34,438 bases of DNA from Lachnospiraceae bacterium. Its GTDB lineage: Bacteria > Bacillota > Clostridia > Lachnospirales > Lachnospiraceae. The position numbers and the translations under genes were made by a program. Location of the stretch: assembly GCA_015056885.1 (NCBI GenBank), contig SVFL01000032.1, positions 1 to 34,438 of the forward strand, written 5' to 3'. The notes below the pieces were generated by a model that did no database searches, was not told where the DNA came from, and was given only the letters and a program-made list of their open reading frames with translations. Position 1 is the first letter of the stretch; every line of letters starts with the position of its first letter. Positions 6,205 to 15,028 of the stretch are shown one piece after another.

Positions 6205-9200
6205 ATGGGAAACGTAAGACGTATCTATGTGGAGAAGAAAGAACCCTTTGCAGTTAAGGCGAAGGAGCTTCACGAGGAAATGAAAGGCTATCTGGGCATC
6301 AACGCGGACAAGGTTCGCGTGTTCATCCGCTATGATGTGGAGAATATTTCGGATGCAGTGTTTGAGAGAGCCTGCCAGACGGTATTTTCTGAGCCGCCTG
6401 TAGATGATTTGTATCTGGAGAATATTGATGTCCCTGCTGACGGACATGTATTTTCTGTTGAGTATCTGCCCGGTCAGTATGACCAGAGAGCAGATTCCGC
6501 AGTGCAGTGTGTACAGTTTTTGGATGAGAACGAGAATCCCATCATTAAGACTGCTGTGACCTATATGATTCAGGGTAATCTCACTGAGGATGAGATGGAT
6601 CGAGTGAAGGCGCATTGTATCAACCCTGTTGATTCCAGAGAGACAGATATGGTTAAGCCTGAAACTTTGGTTACTGTTTTCGAAGATCCCGCAGATGTTG
6701 CAATCTTTAACGGATTTGCCGCTATGCCTGAGGATGAATTGAAAGCACTTTATGATTCCCTTGGTCTGGCTATGACCTTCAAGGATTTCTTACATATTCA
6801 GAAGTATTTTGCAGAGGATGAGAAGAGAGATCCTTCCATGACAGAGATTCGTGTGTTGGATACTTATTGGTCTGACCACTGTCGTCACACCACTTTCTCC
6901 ACAGAGCTTAAGGATGTGGAGTTTGGTGATGGTTTCTATCGTGAGCCTATGGAGGCTACCTACAATGATTATTTAGAGACCAGAGAAGAAATTTTTAAGG
7001 GCAGAGATGACAAGTTTGTCTGCCTGATGGATCTGGCTCTGATGGCAATGAGAAAGCTGAAAAAAGACGGTAAGCTTGATGATATGGAGGAATCCGAGGA
7101 AATCAATGCTTGTTCCGTTGTTGTGCCTGTAGAGATGGATTATGGTGATCATGTGGAGACTGAGGAGTGGCTTGTGTTCTTCAAGAATGAGACTCACAAC
7201 CATCCCACCGAGATTGAGCCTTTTGGTGGCGCTGCTACCTGTCTGGGCGGTGCAATCCGTGATCCTCTTTCCGGTCGTGGTTATGTATATCAGGCAATGC
7301 GTGTTACCGGTGCGGCAGATCCTACTGTTCCCGTATCCGAGACTTTGAAGGGTAAGTTGTCCCAGAAGAAGCTGGTTCGCGGTGCGGCAAGCGGATACTC
7401 TTCCTACGGTAACCAGATTGGTCTGGCAACCGGTTTTGTAAAAGAGATTTATCATCCCAATTATGTGGCTAAGAGAATGGAGATCGGTGCCGTTATGGGT
7501 GCTGCTCCCCGCAAGAATGTTAAACGTGAGACCTCCGATCCCGGTGATGTAATCATCCTGTTGGGTGGACGTACCGGACGTGACGGTTGTGGCGGTGCTA
7601 CCGGTTCTTCCAAGGTTCATACCGAGGAGTCTATTGAGACTTGTGGCGCAGAGGTGCAGAAGGGTAATGCGCCCACCGAGAGAAAGATTCAGAGACTGTT
7701 CCGCCGTGCAGAGGTTAGTCGTCTGATTAAGAAGTGTAATGACTTTGGTGCAGGTGGTGTATCCGTTGCAATCGGTGAGTTGGCTGACGGTTTGTCCGTT
7801 GATTTGGATAAGGTGCCCAAGAAGTATGCAGGTCTGGACGGTACTGAGCTTGCGATTTCTGAGTCTCAGGAACGTATGGCAGTTGTAATCGATCCCAAGG
7901 ATGTTGCAGAGTTCATGGGCTATGCTTCCGAGGAGAATCTGGAGGCTGTTGAGGTTGCGGTGGTAACCGAGGAGCCCAGACTGGTTCTGAATTGGAGAGG
8001 CAACAAGATTGTTAATTTGAAGAGAGCATTCCTTGATACCAACGGTGCTCATCAGGAGACTTCCGTTAAGGTGGATATTCCTGTTCAGGAAGAGAATTAC
8101 TTTGACCAGTGGGCAGTTCCCGCAGTGGGTGAGAAACTGGAAGAGGGTGACGTAAAGGGTGCTTGGCTCGCACTTTTGAATGATTTGAATGTATGTTCCC
8201 AGAAGGGTCTGGTAGAGATGTTTGATGCATCCATCGGCGCCGGCAGTGTACTGATGCCTTATGGTGGTAAACATCAGCTTACCGAAACCCAGACCATGAT
8301 TGCAAAGCTTCCTGTTTTGCAGGGCAAGACAGATACCGTGACTATGATGTCTCATGGATTTGATCCTTATCTGTCTACCTGGAGCCCTTACCATGGCGCG
8401 ATTTATGCAGTGCTTGAGTCCATGGCTAAGATTGTGGCATCCGGTGGTGATTACAAGAAGATTCGTTTTACATTCCAGGAGTACTTCCGCAGAATGTCTA
8501 ATGATCCTTCCCGTTGGAGTCAGCCTTTCGCAGCACTGCTTGGTGCTTATGATGTGCAGATGGGCTTTGGCCTTCCTTCCATCGGTGGTAAGGATAGTAT
8601 GTCCGGTACCTTCAATGATATTGATGTGCCTCCTACACTGGTTTCCTTTGCAGTGGATGTGGCTAAGAGCGGAAATGTAATCACTCCTGAGCTTAAGAGC
8701 GCAGGTAACAAGCTGGTTCGTTTCTACATCGATAAGGATGAGTATGATATTCCTGCATATGAGGATGTTGCTGAGATGTACGATTATATCAGCAGTCTTA
8801 TGAATGACAAGGCAATTGTATCCGCTTATGCACTGGATGCAAGAGGAACCGCAGCAGCTGTATCCAAGATGGCATTTGGTAACAAGCTGGGCGTAGCAAT
8901 TGATGAGGATGTTACCACAGATGATTTGTTCGGCAATGGTCTGGGTGATATTGTTGTAGAGGTAGTGGCAGACAAGGTATCTGCAGTGACTGCTTTCGGA
9001 TATGATGTAAAGGTAATCGGTACTGTTACCGAAGAGCCTGCATTTGTATATGGTGGTGTGAATATTTCCATGGACGAAGCGCTGAAGGCATGGTCTTCCA
9101 AGTTGGAGAAGGTATTCCCCACTAAGGCTGAAAAGGGTACTGAGAAGGTGGCAAGCGATTGCTATAAGGCTGACAGCATCTATGTATGCAAGAATAAGAT

Positions 9201-10002
9201 TGCAAAGCCTACCGTATTTATTCCTGTATTCCCCGGTACCAACTGTGAGTACGATTCCACGAAGGCTTTCGAGCGTGCAGGCGCAAATGTAATCACTAAG
9301 GTATTTAAGAATATGACTGCAGAGGATATCAGAGCTTCTGTGGAGGAGTTTGAGAAGTCCATTGCTCAGGCTCAGATTATTATGTTCCCCGGTGGTTTCT
9401 CTGCGGGTGATGAGCCTGACGGAAGTGCGAAGTTCTTTGCAACTGCATTCCAGAATGAGAAACTCAAAGAAGCTGTTATGAAGCTCTTGAATGAGAGAGA
9501 TGGTCTTGCTCTTGGTATCTGTAACGGATTCCAGGCGTTGATTAAGTTGGGACTTGTGCCTCATGGTGAGATTGTAGGACAGGATGCAAATTCTCCTACT
9601 TTGACCTTCAACACCATTAACCGTCACATTTCTAAGATGGCTTACACTAAGGTAGTTTCCAACAAGTCTCCTTGGTTGCAGGGAGCTGAGCTTGGGGCAA
9701 CTTATTGTAATCCTGCTTCTCATGGTGAGGGACGTTTCGTAGCTCCCAAGGAGTGGTTGGACAAGCTCTTTGCAAACGGTCAGGTCGCTACCCAGTATGC
9801 TGACCCGGAGGGCAATGTAAGTATGGACGAGGAGTACAATATCAACGGTTCTTATTGTGCAATCGAAGGTATCACATCTCCTGACGGACGGTGCTTCGGT
9901 AAGATGGCACACTCTGAGAGACGCGATGAGGCCGTTGCCATGAACATCTACGGCGAACAGGATATGAAGATTTTCGAGTCCGGTGTTGCATACTTTAAAT
10001 AA
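6205..10002 (+). CDS. purL: Phosphoribosylformylglycinamidine synthase, single-chain (PurL)
   Basis: This 1265-aa enzyme catalyses the ATP- and glutamine-dependent conversion of FGAR to FGAM, the fourth step of purine synthesis. It fuses PurS-like, two PurM-like synthetase and PurQ-like glutaminase parts, as in E. coli, rather than the three-subunit form of Bacillus. Visible motifs include YWSDHCRHTTF near residue 221 and KNETHNHPTEIEPFGGAA from residue 327. The C-terminal glutaminase has nucleophile Cys1106 (GICNGFQAL) and His1236/Glu1238 (AHSER). The start is set by TTGGAGGAA about 11 nt upstream. It follows the TetR gene by 49 nt, and no other purine genes are in the window. All key residues are intact. 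Confidence 0.97.
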   Translation: MGNVRRIYVEKKEPFAVKAKELHEEMKGYLGINADKVRVFIRYDVENISDAVFERACQTVFSEPPVDDLYLENIDVPADGHVFSVEYLPGQYDQRADSAVQCVQFLDENENPIIKTAVTYMIQGNLTEDEMDRVKAHCINPVDSRETDMVKPETLVTVFEDPADVAIFNGFAAMPEDELKALYDSLGLAMTFKDFLHIQKYFAEDEKRDPSMTEIRVLDTYWSDHCRHTTFSTELKDVEFGDGFYREPMEATYNDYLETREEIFKGRDDKFVCLMDLALMAMRKLKKDGKLDDMEESEEINACSVVVPVEMDYGDHVETEEWLVFFKNETHNHPTEIEPFGGAATCLGGAIRDPLSGRGYVYQAMRVTGAADPTVPVSETLKGKLSQKKLVRGAASGYSSYGNQIGLATGFVKEIYHPNYVAKRMEIGAVMGAAPRKNVKRETSDPGDVIILLGGRTGRDGCGGATGSSKVHTEESIETCGAEVQKGNAPTERKIQRLFRRAEVSRLIKKCNDFGAGGVSVAIGELADGLSVDLDKVPKKYAGLDGTELAISESQERMAVVIDPKDVAEFMGYASEENLEAVEVAVVTEEPRLVLNWRGNKIVNLKRAFLDTNGAHQETSVKVDIPVQEENYFDQWAVPAVGEKLEEGDVKGAWLALLNDLNVCSQKGLVEMFDASIGAGSVLMPYGGKHQLTETQTMIAKLPVLQGKTDTVTMMSHGFDPYLSTWSPYHGAIYAVLESMAKIVASGGDYKKIRFTFQEYFRRMSNDPSRWSQPFAALLGAYDVQMGFGLPSIGGKDSMSGTFNDIDVPPTLVSFAVDVAKSGNVITPELKSAGNKLVRFYIDKDEYDIPAYEDVAEMYDYISSLMNDKAIVSAYALDARGTAAAVSKMAFGNKLGVAIDEDVTTDDLFGNGLGDIVVEVVADKVSAVTAFGYDVKVIGTVTEEPAFVYGGVNISMDEALKAWSSKLEKVFPTKAEKGTEKVASDCYKADSIYVCKNKIAKPTVFIPVFPGTNCEYDSTKAFERAGANVITKVFKNMTAEDIRASVEEFEKSIAQAQIIMFPGGFSAGDEPDGSAKFFATAFQNEKLKEAVMKLLNERDGLALGICNGFQALIKLGLVPHGEIVGQDANSPTLTFNTINRHISKMAYTKVVSNKSPWLQGAELGATYCNPASHGEGRFVAPKEWLDKLFANGQVATQYADPEGNVSMDEEYNINGSYCAIEGITSPDGRCFGKMAHSERRDEAVAMNIYGEQDMKIFESGVAYFK

Positions 10003-10017
10003 GATGTAAAAAGATAG

Positions 10018-10047
10018 GGGAATTGGTTTGTAATAAAATCAATTCCC
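10018..10047 (+). terminator. Possible terminator after purL
   Basis: GGGAATTG and CAATTCCC form an 8-bp stem around a 14-nt loop, but only TTGTT follows. It may act as a weak terminator or as a 3'-end stabilising hairpin. Confidence 0.4.
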
Positions 10048-10104
10048 TTGTTAGAAGATACTTTAGGGAAAGGACGATGGGTATACAGTCGCGGAGGTGG
10101 TACA

Positions 10105-11331
10105 ATGCTTTTAACATTAATTCCTTTATTTGACGAAAATATGACGGTAAGTGCATATTCTATTTTTTCTCAAAAGCATAATTATTTCCTGAATCCTATG
10201 CTTTTGGGAACAGGACAAAACGACGGTGCCGTCCGTGTAGCCGGATTGGAACTGATTCAAAATATTGGCATTGAGACCTTGGCAGATGGCAAGGAGATTT
10301 TTGTGCCTGTGACCAATATGTCCATCTTCTCTGATGTGGAGAACCAGTGCAGTGCTGCGCCGGAGAGGATTGTGTTCCTTTTGGATAATACGATTCCGCC
10401 TATCGAAATGTATATCGAGCGTTTGAAGCAGCTGCGGGACATGGGATACAAGCTGGCAATTCGTAAACTGTCCGTGGCAGAATTTGAGAACTATCGTGAA
10501 ATTCTGGCATTGATGGATTATGTGCTTTTAAATAACCGTAAGATTGCCATCGATAAGGCCAAGATTTATTTTGGTAAGCTTTATCCGAATGCAAAGCTTT
10601 GTGCAGGTAATATCTCTGAGATGGAGACTTTTGAGAATTTAAAAGAAGACGGCGGTTACAGCCTGTATGAGGGACGGTTTTATCGCATGCCCTTAACCAA
10701 AGGCAGTAACAAGGTTGCTCCGCTTAAGATGAATTATATTCAGCTGTTAAATATTGTGAATGACGGAGATTTTGATTTGCAGAAGGCAGCAGACATTATA
10801 GGCAGAGACACTGCGTTGACGATTTCGCTGTTAAAGATTGTAAATCGCATGGCAATTAATTCCGGAATCAACAGTATCCGCCATGCAGCGGCAATGTTGG
10901 GACAGAAAGAGTTAAAGAAATGGATTAACACTGCAGTGGCAGGTCAGCTCTATGCGGACAAACCCAGTGAGGTAACCAGACTTTCTCTGCTTCGTGCAAA
11001 GTTTGCGGAAAATATGGCAGAGAGTTATAAGTTGGCAATTAGAAAAGACGAATTATTCCTGATGGGCTTGTTCTCTGTGTTGGATGTGATTTTGGAATGT
11101 CCTATGGCAGAAGCTTTGGAGATGATGAAAGTCGATGGTGATATTAAGAAAGCCTTGGTGGAGCGTACAGGTCCCCTTGCTCCTATACTGGACTTTGTTA
11201 TGCAGTATGAGGATGCCAACTGGCAGGAAGTATCCAGACAGATGCTTCTTGAAAATATTACCATGGAAACGGTGCAGAAGGCATATACAGATACTCTTCT
11301 TTGGTACAAAGAGTTGACAACGGATAAATAA
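10105..11331 (+). CDS. EAL-like plus HDOD domain signalling protein (YuxH-type)
   Basis: The ATG at 10105 is chosen because GGAGGTGG lies just upstream; an in-frame TTG at 10048 has no binding site. The 408-aa product has an N-terminal region shaped like an EAL domain (about 1-205) and a C-terminal HDOD domain (about 206-400). The HDOD signature is KAADIIGRDTALTISLLKIVN, then INSIRHAAAMLGQKELKKWI. The EAL signature and its catalytic acidic residues are not visible, so c-di-GMP hydrolysis is unlikely; binding or protein-protein signalling is more plausible. A GGDEF enzyme lies 5.6 kb downstream. Architecture confidence is high; the role is unknown. Confidence 0.85.
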   Translation: MLLTLIPLFDENMTVSAYSIFSQKHNYFLNPMLLGTGQNDGAVRVAGLELIQNIGIETLADGKEIFVPVTNMSIFSDVENQCSAAPERIVFLLDNTIPPIEMYIERLKQLRDMGYKLAIRKLSVAEFENYREILALMDYVLLNNRKIAIDKAKIYFGKLYPNAKLCAGNISEMETFENLKEDGGYSLYEGRFYRMPLTKGSNKVAPLKMNYIQLLNIVNDGDFDLQKAADIIGRDTALTISLLKIVNRMAINSGINSIRHAAAMLGQKELKKWINTAVAGQLYADKPSEVTRLSLLRAKFAENMAESYKLAIRKDELFLMGLFSVLDVILECPMAEALEMMKVDGDIKKALVERTGPLAPILDFVMQYEDANWQEVSRQMLLENITMETVQKAYTDTLLWYKELTTDK

Positions 11332-11362
11332 ATTTCTTTGATGTAGATGAGATTCAAAAAGG

Positions 11363-11424
11363 AAAAACCTGCATATACTACCAACAGATTCCGCTTCGAA
11401 TCTGTGGCGGTTGTGCAGGTTTTT
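11363..11424 (+). terminator. Rho-independent terminator after the HDOD gene
   Basis: AAAAACCTGCA (11363-11373) pairs with TGCAGGTTTTT (11414-11424). A second hairpin, ACAGATTC/GAATCTGT, is stacked inside it. The symmetric A and T flanks allow action on either strand. Confidence 0.8.
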
Positions 11425-11472
11425 GCGCCTATGGGCAGCCTGCGATTTCATTGAGGAAAGTGAGGAAATTGT

Positions 11473-12111
11473 ATGAGTCCTGAGGTTTACCCGTTTGTAG
11501 TTCGCCCATTGCCCTATGAGTATGATGCATTGATGCCTGTTCTGGATGAGGAGACATTGCGCTTTCATCATGATAAGCATTACAAAACATATGTGGATAA
11601 TCTGAATAATGCGTTGTCTGATTACCCACAGCTTCAAAAATTGAGTTTAATGGAGCTTTTGACCACATCAGATGACCAGCCTATGGCAGTGCGTATGGCT
11701 ATCCACAATAATGCAGGAGGAGTATACAATCACGAATTGTATTTTGATTCCATGAAAGGCTGCAATGATCAGGAGCCAACCGGTGCACTGGCAGAAGCAA
11801 TCAATCGTGACTTTGGTTCTTATAAACAATGGAAGGAACAGATGAAGCAGGCTGCTGTTTCCAAGTTCGGCTCCGGTTGGGCATGGCTGATTGCGGATGG
11901 GGATGGAAGACTTAGCATTGTTCAGACGGCCAATCAGGATGTTCCTGATTTGAAAATTTACACTCCTCTTTTATTGGTAGATGTGTGGGAGCATGCATAT
12001 TATTTGCAGTATCAGAATCGCCGTGCAGATTATGTGGAGTGTTGGTTTGATATTATTAACTGGCGCAAGGTGGCGAAACGTTATGAGGAACGCAATAAGG
12101 TCGGACGGTAG
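11473..12111 (+). CDS. sodA: Superoxide dismutase, Fe/Mn family, Mn-type signature
   Basis: This 212-aa enzyme converts superoxide to oxygen and peroxide in the cytoplasm. The four metal ligands are His32, His87, Asp170 and His174 (in FHHDKH, VYNHE and DVWEHAYY). Two positions distinguish Mn from Fe enzymes: GG before the second ligand motif (AGGVYNHE) and Gln155 in TANQDVP. Both follow the Mn pattern; cambialistic use is possible. No signal peptide is present. It follows a terminator and is followed by queH after 36 nt. The start sits about 11 nt after a GAGGAAAG-like site. An intact dismutase in a presumably strict anaerobe points to exposure to oxygen. Confidence 0.93.
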   Translation: MSPEVYPFVVRPLPYEYDALMPVLDEETLRFHHDKHYKTYVDNLNNALSDYPQLQKLSLMELLTTSDDQPMAVRMAIHNNAGGVYNHELYFDSMKGCNDQEPTGALAEAINRDFGSYKQWKEQMKQAAVSKFGSGWAWLIADGDGRLSIVQTANQDVPDLKIYTPLLLVDVWEHAYYLQYQNRRADYVECWFDIINWRKVAKRYEERNKVGR

Positions 12112-12147
12112 CAGGTAATACTACTTGCCATAAGAATGGAGATTAAG

Positions 12148-12798
12148 ATGAATCAGATAAATTATCAAAAAGAACTGGAGAAAATTTTGGAGAAGGTTGG
12201 GGCGAATCCGCCCCGGCTTTTTCTGCACAGTTGCTGTGCACCCTGTAGCAGTTATTGTTTGGAATATTTGTGTACATATTTTGCAATCACGGTATTTTAT
12301 TACAACCCCAATATTTCACAGGAGGCTGAGTATTTGCATCGTGTGGAAGAACAAAAACGTTTGATCGCAGCTTATAATGAGACGAAGAAGGGATATCCTA
12401 TCGAGATTGTGGAGGGCGATTATGTGCCGGGGCAGTTTTTTGAAATAGCCAAGGGATATGAGAATTGTCCTGAGGGTGGTGAGAGATGTTTTCGCTGTTT
12501 TGATCTTAGACTTCGGGAGACTGCGCGTCTGGCAAAGGCAGAGGGGTATGATTATTTTGCTACGACCCTTACCATCAGTCCTTTGAAGAATGCAGCAAAA
12601 ATAAATGAAATTGGACAGGATTTGGCGATGGAGTATGATGTGTTGTGGCTGCCCTCAGATTTTAAGAAGAAAAACGGTTACAAGCGTTCCATCGAGCTGT
12701 CTGCGGAATATGACTTATATCGACAGGATTATTGCGGATGTGCCTATTCCAAGGCAGAGAGAGATGTCAGATTGCGTGGAGAAGAGGCGACAAAATAG
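12148..12798 (+). CDS. queH: Epoxyqueuosine reductase QueH (DUF208)
   Basis: QueH performs the last step of queuosine synthesis, reducing epoxyqueuosine to queuosine in the tRNA wobble position. The 216-aa product has the family cysteines in order: Cys29-Cys30-x-x-Cys33 (HSCCAPCS), Cys114 and Cys117 (ERCFRC), and a late YCGC near residue 195. These bind an iron-sulfur cluster and a second metal. The ATG at 12148 is chosen because GGAG lies 6 nt upstream; the in-frame ATG at 12136 overlaps that site. It is the non-orthologous replacement of QueG. No other queuosine genes are visible nearby. It lies between sodA and argS. Confidence 0.93.
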   Translation: MNQINYQKELEKILEKVGANPPRLFLHSCCAPCSSYCLEYLCTYFAITVFYYNPNISQEAEYLHRVEEQKRLIAAYNETKKGYPIEIVEGDYVPGQFFEIAKGYENCPEGGERCFRCFDLRLRETARLAKAEGYDYFATTLTISPLKNAAKINEIGQDLAMEYDVLWLPSDFKKKNGYKRSIELSAEYDLYRQDYCGCAYSKAERDVRLRGEEATK

Positions 12799-12898
12799 TA
12801 TTGCAGGATTGTCCAAATTGAGATATAGTAGAGGTTATGTAGGATGAACAGCCGATTGGGCATGGTCTGATTGGCATGAGATAAAGGAAGGATAAAAC

Positions 12899-14665
12899 AT
12901 GAAAAAGATTTTGGATTTACTTTCAGAAGAAATGGGGGCAGCCTTTGAGGCTGCCGGTTATGATGCTGCTTTGGGACGCGTAACCATTTCCAATCGCCCT
13001 GATTTGTGTGAATATCAGTGTAATGGTGCAATGGCAGGTGCCAAGCAGTACAAAAAAGCTCCTATTATGATTGCCAATGAAGTGGCAGAGAAGCTTGTAG
13101 GAAATGCAGCTTTTAAAGAAGTAGTGGCAGTGGCTCCCGGATTCTTGAATCTGAAACTTTCGGAAGAGTATTTGCTTGATTATTTGAAGGGAATGGAGTC
13201 TGATGCCAAGTTCGGTCTGGAAGTTCCCCAAAATCCCAAGAAGATTATTATTGACTACGGCGGAGCAAATGTAGCAAAGCCTTTGCATGTAGGCCATATC
13301 CGCTCTGCGGTAATCGGTGAGAGTATCAAGAGAATTTGCCGTTATGCAGGACATGATGTAATTGGTGATGTGCATCTGGGCGACTGGGGATTACAGATGG
13401 GTCTGGTAATTACCGGTGTGCAGGATCGACAGCCGGAGCTTGTATATTTTGATGAAAATTACGAGGGCGAGTATCCCACAGAAGCTCCTTTTACCATGAC
13501 TGAGCTTGAGGAGATTTATCCTGCGGCAAGCGCTCGTTCCAAGGAAGATGCAGAGTACAAGGCAAGAGCCATGGAGGCAACTTTTAAGTTGCAGAATGGT
13601 GTACGTGGGTATCGTGCTCTCTGGAAACATATTTTGGATGTTTCCGTAACTGATCTTAAGAAAAATTACGGTAGTCTGAATGTTGAATTTGACCTGTGGA
13701 AGGGTGAAAGTGATGTTCATGACCTCATTCCTGATATGGTAAAATATATGAAGGAAGAGGGCTATGCCTATATCAGTGACGGTGCGTTGGTAGTGGATGT
13801 TAAGGAGGAGACCGATACGAAAGAGATGCCTCCCTGCATGATTCTGAAGTCTGATGGCGCGGCACTTTACAATACCACGGATTTGGCTACTATTTTGGAG
13901 CGTATGAATATCTACCATCCTGATATGATGGTTTATCTTACGGACAAGCGTCAGGATTTGTATTTCGAGCAGGTATTCCGTTGTGCACGTAAGACCAAGC
14001 TGGTGACTCCTGAGACAGATTTGAAATGGATTGGTTTCGGTACCATGAACGGCAAGGACGGCAAGCCCTTTAAGACCCGTGACGGCGGCGTTATGCGTCT
14101 GGAGACTTTGATTGCGGACACCAAGGAAGAAATGTTTAGAAAGATTAAGGAAGGTCGCGATATTTCTGATGAGGAGGCAATGCAGATTGCAGACATCGTT
14201 GCAGTAGCTGCCTTGAAGTATGGTGATTTGTCCAACCAGGCTTCCAAGGATTATATCTTTGATATTGACCGCTTTACTTCCAGCGAGGGAGACACAGGTC
14301 CTTATATCCTGTATACCATTGTGCGTATTAAGTCCATTTTGGCAAAGTATAAGGAGCAGGGCGGCAACCTTGCTGAAACGAAGCTTCAGGTAGCACAGAG
14401 TGATGCTGAGAAGGCTTTGATGATGCAGCTGTCCCAGTTTAATGCCATGATGAATAGTGCATTTGAGGAGATTGCACCTCACAAGGTATGTGCATATATT
14501 TATGATTTGGCTAATGCATTTAACCATTTCTATCATGACACCAAGATTCTGGTAGAAGAAAATGAAACCAAAAAATCCGGCTGGATTGCACTCTTGGTGC
14601 TTACAAGAGACATCCTCGAAACCTGTATCGACGTGTTAGGCTTCTCTGCACCGGAAAAGATGTAG
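12899..14665 (+). CDS. argS: Arginyl-tRNA synthetase
   Basis: The class Ia enzyme charges tRNA-Arg in the cytoplasm. The 588-aa protein has an N-terminal ArgS-specific domain (about 1-85) and a Rossmann catalytic domain with DYGGANVAKPLHVGH, whose HIGH-type motif is HVGH at 130-133. The DALR anticodon-binding domain follows from about 460. A canonical KMSKS is not visible, which is usual for ArgS. AAGGAAGG lies about 8 nt before the ATG. A 100-nt gap separates it from queH and holds a weak GCC...GGC palindrome but no clear promoter. Downstream is the structured 14666-15028 region. Confidence 0.96.
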   Translation: MKKILDLLSEEMGAAFEAAGYDAALGRVTISNRPDLCEYQCNGAMAGAKQYKKAPIMIANEVAEKLVGNAAFKEVVAVAPGFLNLKLSEEYLLDYLKGMESDAKFGLEVPQNPKKIIIDYGGANVAKPLHVGHIRSAVIGESIKRICRYAGHDVIGDVHLGDWGLQMGLVITGVQDRQPELVYFDENYEGEYPTEAPFTMTELEEIYPAASARSKEDAEYKARAMEATFKLQNGVRGYRALWKHILDVSVTDLKKNYGSLNVEFDLWKGESDVHDLIPDMVKYMKEEGYAYISDGALVVDVKEETDTKEMPPCMILKSDGAALYNTTDLATILERMNIYHPDMMVYLTDKRQDLYFEQVFRCARKTKLVTPETDLKWIGFGTMNGKDGKPFKTRDGGVMRLETLIADTKEEMFRKIKEGRDISDEEAMQIADIVAVAALKYGDLSNQASKDYIFDIDRFTSSEGDTGPYILYTIVRIKSILAKYKEQGGNLAETKLQVAQSDAEKALMMQLSQFNAMMNSAFEEIAPHKVCAYIYDLANAFNHFYHDTKILVEENETKKSGWIALLVLTRDILETCIDVLGFSAPEKM

Positions 14666-14689
14666 AGGGCTCACCAGTTTGGCCGTGCA

Positions 14690-14750
14690 GCCGGTATTCA
14701 GGCGCCGGACCGCGTGCTTGCACGCAGGGACGGTTGACTGAATATCCGGC
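14690..14750. repeat. Palindrome P1 downstream of argS
   Basis: GCCGG-TATTCAG (14690-14701) pairs with CTGAATA-T-CCGGC (14738-14750) with one bulged T. The interior holds GCGTGC-TT-GCACGC at 14712-14725. It is richer in GC than neighbouring genes. There is no T-run, so it is not a standard terminator. It resembles REP-type elements. Confidence 0.75.
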
Positions 14751-14778
14751 TATAGGGCGGAACGCCCGATACGAAGCG

Positions 14779-14838
14779 AATCAATAACGACCCCGAAGCC
14801 GGCTGCTTGCAGCCGAAGCTGAGGGGTTGTTATTGATT
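14779..14838. repeat. Palindrome P2 with 16-bp stem
   Basis: A 16-nt arm at 14779-14794 (AATCAATAAC, then GACCCC) pairs with 14823-14838 (GGGGTT, then GTTATTGATT), with one G-U pair. The interior holds GGCTGC-TT-GCAGCC at 14801-14814, the same apex type as P1. The repeat array begins two bases after the palindrome ends. Confidence 0.85.
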
Positions 14839-14840
14839 TG

Positions 14841-14960
14841 CGAGTAGTGCACGGCAAAGGATGCTGTGCGCGAGTAGTGCACGGCAAAGGATGCTGTGCG
14901 CGAGTAGTGCACGGCAAAAGATGCTGTGTGCGAGTAGTGCACGGCAAAAGATGCTGTGTG
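14841..14960. repeat. Four tandem 30-bp repeats, each encoding a hairpin
   Basis: Units are 14841-14870, 14871-14900, 14901-14930 and 14931-14960. Units 1 and 2 are identical, as are 3 and 4; the two pairs differ at two positions (AAGG/AAAG and GTGCG/GTGTG). Each unit contains GCACGGCA-N5-TGCTGTGC, an 8-bp stem with one G-U pair and a 5-nt loop. The period is exact and a multiple of three, so open frames cross it on both strands, but no start site or family supports coding. The two-plus-two pattern suggests recent duplication. Confidence 0.92.
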
Positions 14961-15028
14961 CAATCGAATTGTGAATACCACACGGCTAATCAGTTTTTTC
15001 GCGGCAATCGCCGCAGTCAGGAGGCAAT

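Noticed and set aside
6973..9912. A 979-codon open frame on the minus strand inside purL
   Set aside because: It is the antisense shadow of the strongly biased purL codons, has no binding site or recognisable family, and purL is fully conserved on the plus strand.
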